Positions 1 through 10,365 of a stretch of DNA of 64,000 nt are shown here, one piece after another. Source of the DNA: Bacteroidales bacterium (GTDB lineage: Bacteria; Bacteroidota; Bacteroidia; Bacteroidales; UBA932); assembly GCA_015060405.1 (NCBI GenBank), contig SUYN01000007.1:25447-89446 (forward strand). Direction: 5' to 3'. Position numbers and translations under genes: made by a program. Numbering within the stretch: position 1 is the first letter of the stretch; each line of letters begins with the position of its first letter. The notes under the pieces are model-generated. The model was not told the origin of the DNA, did not search any database, and saw only the letters and a program-made list of their open reading frames with translations.

Positions 1-63
1 GGAGTACAAAGCATTGAATAAAAAGCACATAATCCCATATATCTGGTAATTAACCCGAGTGTC

Positions 64-1326
64 ATGATGAGTGAATTGTTTACACCTTTCAGGATAGGCC
101 CGCTTGAGCTGAAGAACAGGACCATAAGGTCAGCCGCATTCGAGGCGATGTGCCCGGGACAGCGGCCTTCGCAGGAACTTTTCGACTACCACACCGCCGT
201 AGCGCGTGGAGGCATAGCCATGACCACAGTCGCCTATGCGGCGGTGTGCAGAAGCGGCCTCTCCTTCGAGAACCAGCTCTGGATGCGCGAAGAGATCGTT
301 CCGGAGCTGAAGGAGCTGACCGATGCGATACACAAGGAAGGAGCCAAGGCCTCGATACAGCTCGGGCATTGCGGAAACATGTCGCACCGCAGCATCTGCG
401 GATGCATGCCCTACGGAGCAAGCCGCGGCTTCAACCTCTACTCTCCTACATTCGTCCAGAAGATGAACATGGACCAGATCAACGAGGTAGCGGATGCCTA
501 CGGGAAGGCTGTGGAACTGGCCATTGAAGCAGGCTTTGACGCCATTGAGATACACGCCGGCCATGGCTACCTCATATCACAGTTCCTCTCCCCTTACACA
601 AATCACAGGAAAGATGAATTCGGAGGAAGTCTCGACAACAGGATGAGGTTCATGAGGATGTGCGTGAGCAAGGCGGTCGAGGCAGGAAAGGGCAAGGTCG
701 CCGTCTTCGCCAAGCTCAACACACGCGACGGCTTCAAGGGAGGTCAGGAAACGGACGAACTGATAGAGGTGGCAAAAGAGCTTCGCAGACTTGGCGTCGA
801 TGCCATAGTGCTCTCCGGAGGATTCGTGAGCCGCCATCCGCAGTATGTGATGAGGGGCCAGTTCCCCGTCAAGGCCATAGTCCATTATTTCCCATGGAGC
901 AAATGGTGGCTCAAGCTCGGAGTCAGTCTCGCCGGCAGGCTGGTCGCCCCGACTGTACCTTTCAGGAAGCTCTTCTTCATGGAGGATGCCATGAAGTTCC
1001 GCGAGGCGATGCCGGATTACCCTTTCGTATATGTAGGCGGAATCACTGACAGGAAGAGTGCGGAGGAAGCGATAGAGAAAGGCTTCCCTCTCATCCAGAT
1101 GGGTCGTGCGGTGCTGGAGGACACGGATTTCGTGAACAAGATGGCTGCCGACGCAGACCATTGCAGCGGATGCGGACACAGCAATTTCTGCATAGGAAGG
1201 ATGTATTCAAGGTCAATGCAGTGCCACAAGCATTGCAGTGACATCACCCCGGCACTTGAAAAGGAAGTGCAGAGGATAGAGAGGGAGAATGACAGAATTG
1301 AACGCAAACTTGGATACAAAGATTGA
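64..1326 (+). CDS. NADH:flavin oxidoreductase / Old Yellow Enzyme family protein
   Basis: 420-aa ORF; LFTPFRIGPLELKNR N-terminus, HAGHGYLISQFLSPYTNHRKDEFGGSLDNRMRF motif and C-terminal Cys residues typical of OYE-like reductases. Confidence 0.9.
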   Translation: MMSELFTPFRIGPLELKNRTIRSAAFEAMCPGQRPSQELFDYHTAVARGGIAMTTVAYAAVCRSGLSFENQLWMREEIVPELKELTDAIHKEGAKASIQLGHCGNMSHRSICGCMPYGASRGFNLYSPTFVQKMNMDQINEVADAYGKAVELAIEAGFDAIEIHAGHGYLISQFLSPYTNHRKDEFGGSLDNRMRFMRMCVSKAVEAGKGKVAVFAKLNTRDGFKGGQETDELIEVAKELRRLGVDAIVLSGGFVSRHPQYVMRGQFPVKAIVHYFPWSKWWLKLGVSLAGRLVAPTVPFRKLFFMEDAMKFREAMPDYPFVYVGGITDRKSAEEAIEKGFPLIQMGRAVLEDTDFVNKMAADADHCSGCGHSNFCIGRMYSRSMQCHKHCSDITPALEKEVQRIERENDRIERKLGYKD

Positions 1327-1384
1327 AATAATTGCACTTTTATCCATATATTTGCAGCCTGGAATGAATTGGAGGAACACATAA

Positions 1385-1700
1385 GGCAGTTTGACCTGTC
1401 GCTGCTCTCGGGCAGAGGAAAGTCCGGACAGGGAGGGCAGCCTGCTGCGGAAAGCGCAGGTGGGAGTAATCTTACGGATGCCGTAACAGAAAACAGACCG
1501 CCCGTAAGGGTAAGGGTGAAACCGCGAGGCAAGAGCTCACGACGTCGTGTGGCGACATACGGCGGTGACGGCACCAGGCCCTGCAAGACCAAATATACTG
1601 ATGGTGCTCTCCGGAGCGAAATGGACGGCCCGTTCACATCAGGGGGTAGGTCGCGAAGATAAATGACAGGATAAAACAGAAACCGGCTTACGGAACTGCC
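1385..1700 (+). ncRNA. rnpB: RNase P RNA (bacterial type A)
   Basis: Conserved GAGGAAAGTCCGGAC (P4 5'), ACAGAAA, GCGAGGCAAGAGCTCAC and closing GGCAGTTT...CTGCC pairing; followed by a hairpin terminator. Confidence 0.93.
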
Positions 1701-1710
1701 TTCAACACGG

Positions 1711-1737
1711 AGGATGACCGCTCAGGTCATCCTCTTT
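1711..1737 (+). terminator. Intrinsic terminator after rnpB
   Basis: AGGATGACC-GCTCA-GGTCATCCT then CTTTT. Confidence 0.85.
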
Positions 1738-1801
1738 TGGTAAAATATTCTGAAGTTTTTTATTGCAGAAAAAAGGTATAAATGTTATCTTTGTAACCCG
1801 T

Positions 1802-3268
1802 ATGAAAATCGGTTTTGACAACGAAAAGTATCTCAGGATACAATCCGAACAGATCAAGAAAAGGATTGCTCAGTTCGGAGACAAGCTTTATCTCGAATTC
1901 GGAGGAAAGCTATTTGACGACAATCACGCAAGCCGCGTGCTGCCCGGATTCCATCCCGACAGCAAGCTCCGCATGCTCCACCAGCTTAAGGATGAAGCAG
2001 AGATCATCCTGGTGATCAGCGCCCTGGACATAGAGAAGAACAAAGTGAGAGGCGACCTCGGAATAACCTATGATGAGGACGTCCTTCGTCTGCGCTCCGA
2101 GTTCGAGAACATCGGCTTCTATGTCAGCGGAGTCGTGATCACGCATTTCAACGGACAGTCAAGTGCGGATGCCTACCGCTCACGTCTTGAACGCAAAGGC
2201 ATAAGGGTTTATTATCACTACACGATAGAAGGCTATCCTAACAATGTAGCTCTGATAGATTCCGACGAAGGATTCGGCCGCAACGACTACATAGAGACCA
2301 CACGTCCTCTGGTAGTCGTGACCGCACCGGGTCCGGGAAGCGGAAAGATGGCCGTGTGCCTGAGCCAGCTCTACAATGAGAACAAAAGAGGCATAAAGGC
2401 CGGTTATGCAAAGTTCGAGACCTTCCCGGTGTGGAATCTCCCCCTCAAGCATCCGGTGAACATCGCCTATGAGTCAGCGACAGCAGACCTGAACGATGTG
2501 AACATGATAGACCCTTTCCATCTGGAGGCCTACGGGAAGATCGCCGTCAGCTACAATCGTGACACGGAGATATTCCCGGTGCTCAACGCCATCTTTGAAG
2601 GCATATACGGCGAGAATCCGTACAAGTCTCCGACAGACATGGGAGTCAACATGATAGGCTTCTGCATGAGCGATGAGGACGTATGCTGCAATGCGGCAAG
2701 GGAAGAGATAATAAGGCGTTACTACACAGCACTATGCAACCTTGCGGTCGACGGAAACAATGAGAATGAGGTGAACAAGATAGCCCTCATCATGAAGCAG
2801 GCCAAGCTCACTACAGACTACAGAAGGACAACGGTGGCGGCGCACGAAAGGAAGGAGCTCTCAGGAGTGGCCACCGCTGCCATAGAGCTTCAGGACGGCA
2901 CCATAATCACATCACGGACAAGCTCCCTCCTTGGCCCTAGCGCGGCTTTGCTTCTGAATGCCACCAAGCATCTGGCCGGCATTCCGCACACGGCAAAGCT
3001 CATCCCTGAAGAGATGATAGCTCCTATCCAGAAGACCAAGGTGTCCTACCTCCACGGCCACAATCCGAGACTGCACACTGATGAAGTGCTGGTAGCCATC
3101 TCAATGCTCAGCAACGAAGACGAGAACTGCCGGAAGGCTCTTGACCAGCTTCCTAAGCTCGAAGGCTGCCAGGTACACTCCACCGTAATGCTCAGCGAGG
3201 TGGACCAGAAGATATTCAGAAAACTCGGCGTGGGACTCACCTGCGACCCGGTAAAGAAGATAGAATAA
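1802..3268 (+). CDS. DUF1846 domain-containing protein
   Basis: MKIGFDNEKYLRIQSEQI... ; whole-length similarity to the DUF1846 family from memory; ORF track start at 1763 is probably upstream of the true start. Confidence 0.88.
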   Translation: MKIGFDNEKYLRIQSEQIKKRIAQFGDKLYLEFGGKLFDDNHASRVLPGFHPDSKLRMLHQLKDEAEIILVISALDIEKNKVRGDLGITYDEDVLRLRSEFENIGFYVSGVVITHFNGQSSADAYRSRLERKGIRVYYHYTIEGYPNNVALIDSDEGFGRNDYIETTRPLVVVTAPGPGSGKMAVCLSQLYNENKRGIKAGYAKFETFPVWNLPLKHPVNIAYESATADLNDVNMIDPFHLEAYGKIAVSYNRDTEIFPVLNAIFEGIYGENPYKSPTDMGVNMIGFCMSDEDVCCNAAREEIIRRYYTALCNLAVDGNNENEVNKIALIMKQAKLTTDYRRTTVAAHERKELSGVATAAIELQDGTIITSRTSSLLGPSAALLLNATKHLAGIPHTAKLIPEEMIAPIQKTKVSYLHGHNPRLHTDEVLVAISMLSNEDENCRKALDQLPKLEGCQVHSTVMLSEVDQKIFRKLGVGLTCDPVKKIE

Positions 3269-3271
3269 CCT

Positions 3272-4087
3272 ATGAATGAAAGAAACCCGCAGATCCTCGA
3301 TCTTGAAAAGATAATACGTGAAAAAGCCGGCAGAAAGGCGAAATACATACCCCAGTTCCTCATAAACTGGTTCACGCGTTTTGCCCATCAGGATGAGATA
3401 AACGCCTTTCTCAAGGAAGGATATGTGGGGGTAGAGTTCTGCGAGAAATGCGTGGAGTACCTCGGCGTGAATGTCGAGATCGAAGGACTGGAGAACCTTC
3501 CTGACGACGGAAGGAAATACACCTTCGTATCGAACCACCCTCTCGGAGCGATCGACGGAGTCACACTCGGAAAGGTCATCGGCAGGAAGTATGACGGAAA
3601 GATCAAGTACCTCATGAACGACCTCGTGATGTACCTGAACGGCATGGCTCCCATGGGAATACCTATCAACAAGCTTGGCGGCCAGGCCAGGAATCTCCCT
3701 AAGCTCATGAACGAGGTCTATGCATCAGACAACCAGATGATCATATTCCCTGCGGGACTGTGTTCGAGAAAGATTGACGGAAAGATCCAGGACATCGAGT
3801 GGGGCAAGTCGTTTGTGACAAAGAGCAGACAGAGCGGGAGGGACATCGTACCTATCCATTTCGAGGGCCGCAACTCGGACAGGTTCTACAACGTAGCCAC
3901 ATGGTGCAAGCGCCTGGGAATCAAATTCAACTTTGCAATGCTCCTCTTGCCGGACGAGATGATCCGCAGCAAGGGCAACACCTATAAGGTAAAGATCGGG
4001 AAACCTATACCGATCTCGTCTCTTGACCGTTCGAGACAGGATATCGAATGGGCTCAGGAGATAAGGAAGACAGTGTATGAACTTTAA
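3272..4087 (+). CDS. glsA: 1-acyltransferase (PlsC/LPLAT-like), probable glycine lipid O-acyltransferase GlsA
   Basis: 271 aa; SNHPLGAIDG (HX4D-like) and FPAGLCSRK motifs; overlaps the N-acyltransferase gene as in the Bacteroides glycine-lipid locus. Confidence 0.72.
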   Translation: MNERNPQILDLEKIIREKAGRKAKYIPQFLINWFTRFAHQDEINAFLKEGYVGVEFCEKCVEYLGVNVEIEGLENLPDDGRKYTFVSNHPLGAIDGVTLGKVIGRKYDGKIKYLMNDLVMYLNGMAPMGIPINKLGGQARNLPKLMNEVYASDNQMIIFPAGLCSRKIDGKIQDIEWGKSFVTKSRQSGRDIVPIHFEGRNSDRFYNVATWCKRLGIKFNFAMLLLPDEMIRSKGNTYKVKIGKPIPISSLDRSRQDIEWAQEIRKTVYEL

Positions 4088-5204
4088 CCTGAAACTTATG
4101 GAACCTATCATCAGCCCAATTGATGTCAGCATCATAAAATCGGAGCTGACGCCGGCAAAAAAGCTGAGAGACACCAACAAGGGCAACAACGAGATCTATG
4201 TAGTCACACACCATGACTCACCGAACGTCATGCTGGAGATCGGACGACTCCGCGAGGTATCCTTCAGGGATTCGGGAGGCGGCAGCGGCCTGGAAGCCGA
4301 CATCGACGAGTTCGACACCATGGAGAATCCGTACAGACAGCTGATCGTCTGGGACCCGGATCACGAAAAGATCCTCGGAGGCTACAGATACATCTTCGGC
4401 AACGACATCAAGCTCGACGACAAAGGCCAGCCTCTCCTGGCGACGGCACATATGTTCCACTTCTCGGAACAGTTCATAAAGCAGTACCTGCCGCACACAA
4501 TAGAGTTGGGCAGGAGCTTCGTCGTTCCGGAATACCAGAGCCGTCAGGCCGGAGTCAAGGCCCTCTTCGCACTCGACAACCTCTGGGACGGGCTGTGCGC
4601 CCTTGCCATAGAGAAACCTGACATCAAGTACTTCTTCGGAAAGATGACCATGTACCCGGACTACAACCGTGAGGCAAGAGACCTCATCCAGCACTTCCTC
4701 TTCAAGCATTTCAAGGACGAGGAGGGGCTCGTAAGGCCAGTGGAGCCGTTGAAGATAGAGACTGACGAGGCCTACATGGACAGTCTCCTCACAGAGGAGA
4801 ACTTCAAGGAAGACTACAAGCTCCTGAACACGGAGGTCCGTAAAAGAGGAGTGAACATTCCGCCTCTGGTCAATGCCTACATGAGCCTCTCCCCTACGAT
4901 GAAGATGTTCGGAGGAGGAATCAACCATGAGTTCAGTGATGCCGAAGAGACATGCATCCTCATTGCATACGACGAGATACACCAGGAGAAGCTGGAGCGG
5001 CACGCTGATTCCTTCATACAGGAGAAGCTGGCAAAGATAAAGATGAGGTTTCCGAAGTTTGTCGCGAACATGGGAGACGGGTTGAAGGACCTGCTGACCA
5101 GGAGAAGGGAGTCAAGACAGAGAAAGGCTGAAATGAAGGCAAGGAAGAAAGACGGGAAATCCGTCAGCAGAAAGGCACGGAAGAATAAGAAAAACCAACA
5201 ATAA
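4077..5204 (+). CDS. glsB: GNAT-fold N-acyltransferase (hemolysin/OlsB-like), probable glycine lipid N-acyltransferase GlsB
   Basis: 375 aa; LGGYRYIFGNDI and ELGRSFVVPEYQ motifs of OlsB/GlsB-type acyltransferases; overlaps glsA by 11 bp. Confidence 0.72.
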   Translation: MNFNLKLMEPIISPIDVSIIKSELTPAKKLRDTNKGNNEIYVVTHHDSPNVMLEIGRLREVSFRDSGGGSGLEADIDEFDTMENPYRQLIVWDPDHEKILGGYRYIFGNDIKLDDKGQPLLATAHMFHFSEQFIKQYLPHTIELGRSFVVPEYQSRQAGVKALFALDNLWDGLCALAIEKPDIKYFFGKMTMYPDYNREARDLIQHFLFKHFKDEEGLVRPVEPLKIETDEAYMDSLLTEENFKEDYKLLNTEVRKRGVNIPPLVNAYMSLSPTMKMFGGGINHEFSDAEETCILIAYDEIHQEKLERHADSFIQEKLAKIKMRFPKFVANMGDGLKDLLTRRRESRQRKAEMKARKKDGKSVSRKARKNKKNQQ

Positions 5205-5215
5205 ATCACTAAATT

Positions 5216-6850
5216 ATGGCAGCAGCGACAAAAGGCAATGAATTCGATGTGATCATTGTCGGAGGTGGCATCACAGGAGCTGGTACAGCAAGGGACTGCG
5301 CCCTCAGGGGGCTGAAGGTCCTGCTTGTGGAAAGACATGACCTCGCTACGGGAGCGACCGGACGAAACCACGGTCTTCTTCACAGCGGAGCCCGTTACGC
5401 CGTCACTGACAAGGAATCGGCAGAAGAATGTATAAAGGAGAACATGATTCTCCGGAAGATTGCAAGGCATTGCGTCGAAGAGACCGAGGGTCTTTTCCTC
5501 ACTCTTCCTGAAGATGACCTTGCATATCAGGGAAAGTTTGTGGAATCATGTCTTGAGGCAGGCATCAAGGCGGAGGTCATCGACCCCAAAGAGGCGTTGA
5601 GGATGGAACCGTCTGCAAATCCGGACATCATCGGAGCAGTCAAGGTTCCGGATGGCGCTGTCGATCCTTTCAGACTGACGTCAGCCAACGTCATCGACGC
5701 AAAGCTTCACGGAGCCACAGTCAAGGTGTACAGCGAGGTGACCAGACTGATCAAGGAAGGAGACACCGTGAAAGGTGTGGAGGTCTACAATCACATCACT
5801 AAACAGACAGAAGAGTTCTACGCCCCTGTCACCGTAAATGCCAGCGGAATATGGGGACAGCACATCGCAGAGCTCGCTGGCGTCAAGATCAACATGTTCC
5901 CTGCAAAGGGCGCCCTGCTGATATTCGGTCACAGGGTGAACAATGTCGTACTTAACCGCTGCCGCAAGCCTGCCAACGCCGACATTCTCGTGCCTGGCGA
6001 CACGATATGCCTCATCGGAACCACATCAAGCCGCATACCTTTCGAGGAATGTGACAACATGTATGTGACACCTGACGAAGTGGACGTGCTCCTCAAGGAA
6101 GGAGAAAAGCTTGCACCGAACCTTGCATCAACACGTATCCTCAGGGCGTATGCCGGTGTCAGACCACTGGTTGCAACAGATGACGACCCTTCAGGACGAA
6201 ACATCAGCCGAGGAATCGTGCTTCTCGACCACGAGACAAGGGACGGAGTCAAAGGATTCATAAGCATCACAGGAGGTAAGCTCATGACCTACCGTCTCAT
6301 GGCGGAATGGGCCGCAGACCTTGTCTGCAGGAAACTTGGAGTATCGCAGAGCTGCATAACCATGAACACACCTCTTCCTGGTTCGGAAAGAGAGAACATA
6401 GATGAGATCTCATCAAAGACCTGGACAAGGCCGGGTGCCACACACAAGGCATCTGTAGGCCGTCACGGATCAAGGGCCGGGAACATAGGCCTGAACGACG
6501 AATATGAGGCAAGCCTTGTATGCGAATGTGAGGAAGTGTCTGTAGGTGAAGTGAAATACGCAATCAACGAACTCGATGTCCACAATCTTGTCGACCTGAG
6601 AAGACGTACGAGAGTCGGAATGGGAACATGCCAGGGAGAACTCTGCGCATGCAGGGCGTCGGGACTTCTTGCAGACTCGCACGGCTGCACGGAAAGAGCC
6701 AAGAACGACCTGAAGAGCTTCGTGAACGAGAGATGGAAGGGAATGTATCCTATATGCTGGGGCGACACTCTCAGAGAGAGCGAGTACTCACAGTGGATAT
6801 ATTCAGGCGTATGCGGCCTCGAAGGCGGAGATGAATGTGAAACGAAATAA
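5216..6850 (+). CDS. glpA: Anaerobic glycerol-3-phosphate dehydrogenase subunit A
   Basis: 544 aa; FDVIIVGGGITGAGTARDCALRG FAD motif, C-terminal CECEEV...GMGTCQGELCACR BFD-like [2Fe-2S] domain. Confidence 0.93.
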   Translation: MAAATKGNEFDVIIVGGGITGAGTARDCALRGLKVLLVERHDLATGATGRNHGLLHSGARYAVTDKESAEECIKENMILRKIARHCVEETEGLFLTLPEDDLAYQGKFVESCLEAGIKAEVIDPKEALRMEPSANPDIIGAVKVPDGAVDPFRLTSANVIDAKLHGATVKVYSEVTRLIKEGDTVKGVEVYNHITKQTEEFYAPVTVNASGIWGQHIAELAGVKINMFPAKGALLIFGHRVNNVVLNRCRKPANADILVPGDTICLIGTTSSRIPFEECDNMYVTPDEVDVLLKEGEKLAPNLASTRILRAYAGVRPLVATDDDPSGRNISRGIVLLDHETRDGVKGFISITGGKLMTYRLMAEWAADLVCRKLGVSQSCITMNTPLPGSERENIDEISSKTWTRPGATHKASVGRHGSRAGNIGLNDEYEASLVCECEEVSVGEVKYAINELDVHNLVDLRRRTRVGMGTCQGELCACRASGLLADSHGCTERAKNDLKSFVNERWKGMYPICWGDTLRESEYSQWIYSGVCGLEGGDECETK

Positions 6851-6864
6851 CGGAGGGCAGGACA

Positions 6865-8115
6865 ATGAGATTTGATACAGTAATTATAGGTGGAGGCCTC
6901 TCCGGACTTGTATGCGGACTCAGGCTCCAGAAGGCAGGAAAGAAATGTGCCATCATATCGGCCGGACAGAGCGCAATGCATTTCTCATCCGGTACGTTCG
7001 ACCTTCTGGGAAGACTTCCGGACGGGACTACGGTTGAAAACCCGCTGGAAGCGCTGGATGCTCTGGATGAGACCCATCCATACTCGGTCATAGGAAAAGA
7101 GAATGTGGCGAAATATGCAGCCATGGCTCCTGAGTTTCTTAAGGAATGCAGGATAAAGGTCAGCGGAGATGCTGAGAAGAACAGCTGGCGTATAACTCCG
7201 ACAGGAGAACGCAAGCCTGCATGGCTTACTCTGGATGACTTCACTCCTCTGGCATCAAAAGAGGAAAAGATCGGAGAGAAGGCATTGATAGTCAATATTC
7301 TCGGTTATCTGGACTTCAACACGAAGTTCCTCGCCACATCATTTGAGAAACAGGGTACAAGCTGCCGCATAGTCTCCATAAAGCTTGAGGAGATGGAAAG
7401 GCTCCGCAAGAACCCGAGCGAAATGAGAGCGACCAACATTGCCCGCGTCATGGACAGGGAAGGAGTCTGGGAAAAGGCTGTCGCGCAGGTGAAGGACATG
7501 CTTCAGGGAGAAGATGTCGTCGTCCTTCCGGCAGTATTCGGCCTGAAGGAAGGATCAGTCATCGGAAAGATCAGGGAAAGCATCGGAGTCAAGACCATGT
7601 TTATCGCAACAATGCCACCTTCAGTGCCGGGAATCCGCTCGCAGATGACGCTCAAGGCAGAATTTGAGAAAGCCGGCGGCAGATTCCTGCTCGGTGACAC
7701 GGTCGTGGACGCCACCTATGGAGAGGACGGGAAGGTTACCAGCGTCGGGACAGTCAACTTCGGTGACATCAGGGTATATGCGGACAACTTTGTGCTTGCT
7801 ACAGGAAGTTTCTTCAGCAAAGGACTCATCGCCACACCGGACAAGGTGTTCGAGCCGGTGTTCGGAATCGATCTCACCTATGCAGACGGAAGAGAGGAAT
7901 GGCTTGACAGGAACTTCTGGAACAGACAGAACTATATTTCATTCGGTGCCGGATGCACGGGAAAGCTCAATGCCATCATTGACGGGAAACCGGTTGAGAA
8001 CCTGTATGCCATCGGCTCACTTCTTGGAGGAAGCAACACTCTGTATGAGGGTTGCGGCGGAGGCATCGCGATCATATCGGCACTATATGCAGCTGATGAA
8101 ATACTGAACAAATAG
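6865..8115 (+). CDS. glpB: Anaerobic glycerol-3-phosphate dehydrogenase subunit B
   Basis: 416 aa; FDTVIIGGGLSGLVCGLRLQ FAD-binding N-terminus; lies between glpA and glpC. Confidence 0.9.
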   Translation: MRFDTVIIGGGLSGLVCGLRLQKAGKKCAIISAGQSAMHFSSGTFDLLGRLPDGTTVENPLEALDALDETHPYSVIGKENVAKYAAMAPEFLKECRIKVSGDAEKNSWRITPTGERKPAWLTLDDFTPLASKEEKIGEKALIVNILGYLDFNTKFLATSFEKQGTSCRIVSIKLEEMERLRKNPSEMRATNIARVMDREGVWEKAVAQVKDMLQGEDVVVLPAVFGLKEGSVIGKIRESIGVKTMFIATMPPSVPGIRSQMTLKAEFEKAGGRFLLGDTVVDATYGEDGKVTSVGTVNFGDIRVYADNFVLATGSFFSKGLIATPDKVFEPVFGIDLTYADGREEWLDRNFWNRQNYISFGAGCTGKLNAIIDGKPVENLYAIGSLLGGSNTLYEGCGGGIAIISALYAADEILNK

Positions 8116-8126
8116 GAGGAGAGGAT

Positions 8127-9374
8127 ATGACAATGCAAGAGAAAAACATAAGCGAAAACAATTTCGAACAGTGTATAAAATGTACGGTCTGCACCGTCTA
8201 CTGCCCTGTGGTTCCGGTAAATCCGCTCTACCCTGGTCCGAAACAGGCCGGTCCTGATGGAGAAAGGCTCAGGCTCAAGAAAGGACTGTTCTTCGATGAC
8301 ACGCTCAAATATTGCCTTAACTGCAAACGCTGCGAGGTGGCCTGTCCGTCAGGAGTACGTATAGGCGACATCATCCAGGCAGCAAGGATCAAATATAGCA
8401 CAGCACCGCCTAAATTGAGGGACATGATGCTTGCAAGCACAGACTTCGTTGGTTCGGTAGCATCAAAGGTTGCTCCGATAACCAACTTCGCCCTCGGTCT
8501 CAAGCCGGCAAAGGCGGTCATGGATGCAGTTCTCAAGATTGACAAGCATGCGAAGCTCCCTAAATATGCCTCAAAGACCTTCGAAAGCTGGTACAGAAAG
8601 AATGTCATGGCCTTCCAGAACTCATTCAGACATCATGTGAGCTTCTTCCACGGCTGTTCGACAAACTACAACTATCCTGAACTTGGAAAAGAACTGGTAA
8701 GCGTTATGAACGCACTCGGCTACGGAGTCCACCTTCTCGACAAGGAGAAATGCTGCGGTGTGGCGCTCATTTCAAACGGAATGATAGACAGGGCGAAGAA
8801 GAATGCTGTCCTCAACATCGAGAACATCCGCAAAAGCGTTACCGAAAGACAGATGCCTGTCATCGGAACATCATCTACATGTATGTTCACACTCAGAGAC
8901 GAGTATCCGCATCTCCTCAGGATGGACAACTCCGACATCAGAGACCATATCGACCTGGCTACAAGATTCATATATCGTCTTATCGACGAAGGCAAGGTAA
9001 AGCTCGTGTTCAAGAAGGACTACAAGGCACGCATAGCCTACCATACACCTTGTCACATGGAAAAGCTCGGCTGGGGCATATTCTCGACAGAGCTCATCCG
9101 AATGATTCCTGGAGTCGAGCTTACGATTCTGGACAGCAACTGTTGCGGTATCGCAGGTACATACGGCTTCAAGAAGGAGAACTACCCTGTTTCACAGGCT
9201 ATAGGAAAGCCGCTCTTCGAACAGATCAACAGGCTCAAGCCGGACTTTGTCGCATGTGACTGCGAGACCTGCAAATGGCAGATAGAGATGTCGACAGAGT
9301 ATCAGGTGAAGAACCCTATAACCATCCTGGCAGAGGCCCTTGACCTGGTCGCTACATCTGAAGCAAACAAGTAA
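8127..9374 (+). CDS. glpC: Anaerobic glycerol-3-phosphate dehydrogenase subunit C (Fe-S/CCG domain)
   Basis: 415 aa; CIKCTVCTVYCP and CLNCKRCEVACP clusters plus CCG-type CCGVAL / CCGIAGTYG motifs. Confidence 0.92.
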   Translation: MTMQEKNISENNFEQCIKCTVCTVYCPVVPVNPLYPGPKQAGPDGERLRLKKGLFFDDTLKYCLNCKRCEVACPSGVRIGDIIQAARIKYSTAPPKLRDMMLASTDFVGSVASKVAPITNFALGLKPAKAVMDAVLKIDKHAKLPKYASKTFESWYRKNVMAFQNSFRHHVSFFHGCSTNYNYPELGKELVSVMNALGYGVHLLDKEKCCGVALISNGMIDRAKKNAVLNIENIRKSVTERQMPVIGTSSTCMFTLRDEYPHLLRMDNSDIRDHIDLATRFIYRLIDEGKVKLVFKKDYKARIAYHTPCHMEKLGWGIFSTELIRMIPGVELTILDSNCCGIAGTYGFKKENYPVSQAIGKPLFEQINRLKPDFVACDCETCKWQIEMSTEYQVKNPITILAEALDLVATSEANK

Positions 9375-9387
9375 GGAAGCTTCATAT

Positions 9388-9426
9388 AAAACAGGAGGAT
9401 GGCCACGATGGCCATCCTCCTGTTTT
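9388..9426. terminator. Bidirectional terminator between glpC and the convergent lipoprotein gene
   Basis: Perfect 18-bp stem AAAACAGGAGGATGGCCA-CGA-TGGCCATCCTCCTGTTTT. Confidence 0.85.
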
Positions 9427-10360
9427 ATCTCATTCTCTGGTCTATGCGCTTTCGCATCGCATCCGAGATCGGCAGCTTGTTGTCTTCGTCCGAACGGTCA
9501 AGCCATTCTGAGGCAAGATGGTAATCTCCAAGCATATAGCAGGCAACCGATATGTTGAATTCAGCGCAGGCACGTTTCATCAGGTCGCCCGTATCGAGAA
9601 GGCCAAGCCATATTTCCATGGCACCTTTCCAGTCATATTGCTCCGCCTTGACCAGGGCATCGTACCATTTCTCGGTCTCATAATATACAATCGAATACTG
9701 CTCATGCTTCCACTGCGACTTGAATGAATCGGCAACGAGCACACCAGCGTTCCAACCGTCTGCGTCTATGTTCTTCATCGCGGTCTTCATGAGCTCGCCG
9801 CTGGTTCTCTTTCCGTCCGAATAGATGTCAGGCCTTGCCACGCTTGTACCCCCGAAGGCCTTCACTTCCTCCTTCTGGTCCATTGCATCGAAGCAGAAGA
9901 GTTTCATCGTATATGGCATGGTGGCTCTGCTGACATATGAGGAATCCTGCGAAGACGGTGAGGCAACTCTTGTCGCGCCACCTATGACTATGGTTCCAAG
10001 ACGTACGGTGTCGAAAAGGAATACCACATCCGCGCCTGTGTCCATCAGGATATTGAAGAGCGAATCTCTTGACGCATAATTGCCGTTTTCAGACATGCGC
10101 ATGCGATATATGCCCACACTTCCCTCTCCTGTGCCGTAGTCCTGCTCGAGGGTGTAGGCAAAACCGTCAGCCATGCCTTCCGAGAAGGTGTTTGCCACGG
10201 TGTTATCCGTCTCAAGATATACAACGGATATGTCTTTTCCCGCCAGGTCCACCCCAGACCTTGAAGGATGTCTCATCTCCACATGCACCGCATGTTTCAT
10301 AGGGGCACACGATGCAAGAGTCAGGCATACAGCCGAAATTGCGATTAATGTCTTCTTCAT
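9425..10360 (-). CDS. DUF6340-like lipoprotein
   Basis: 311 aa; lipobox LTLASC; VYLETDNTVANTFSEGMADGFA resembles Bacteroidales DUF6340 proteins. Confidence 0.65.
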   Translation of the reverse strand: MKKTLIAISAVCLTLASCAPMKHAVHVEMRHPSRSGVDLAGKDISVVYLETDNTVANTFSEGMADGFAYTLEQDYGTGEGSVGIYRMRMSENGNYASRDSLFNILMDTGADVVFLFDTVRLGTIVIGGATRVASPSSQDSSYVSRATMPYTMKLFCFDAMDQKEEVKAFGGTSVARPDIYSDGKRTSGELMKTAMKNIDADGWNAGVLVADSFKSQWKHEQYSIVYYETEKWYDALVKAEQYDWKGAMEIWLGLLDTGDLMKRACAEFNISVACYMLGDYHLASEWLDRSDEDNKLPISDAMRKRIDQRMR

Positions 10361-10365
10361 CTGAA

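Noticed and set aside
130-1179. Antisense ORFs opposite the OYE gene (130..564, 577..1179 on minus strand)
   Set aside because: Shadow ORFs created by high-GC codon bias opposite a clear coding gene; no recognisable domains
1017-1662. ORFs 1017..1637 (-) and 1369..1662 (+)
   Set aside because: Overlap the OYE gene and RNase P RNA; composition is not protein-like and the rnpB motifs explain the region
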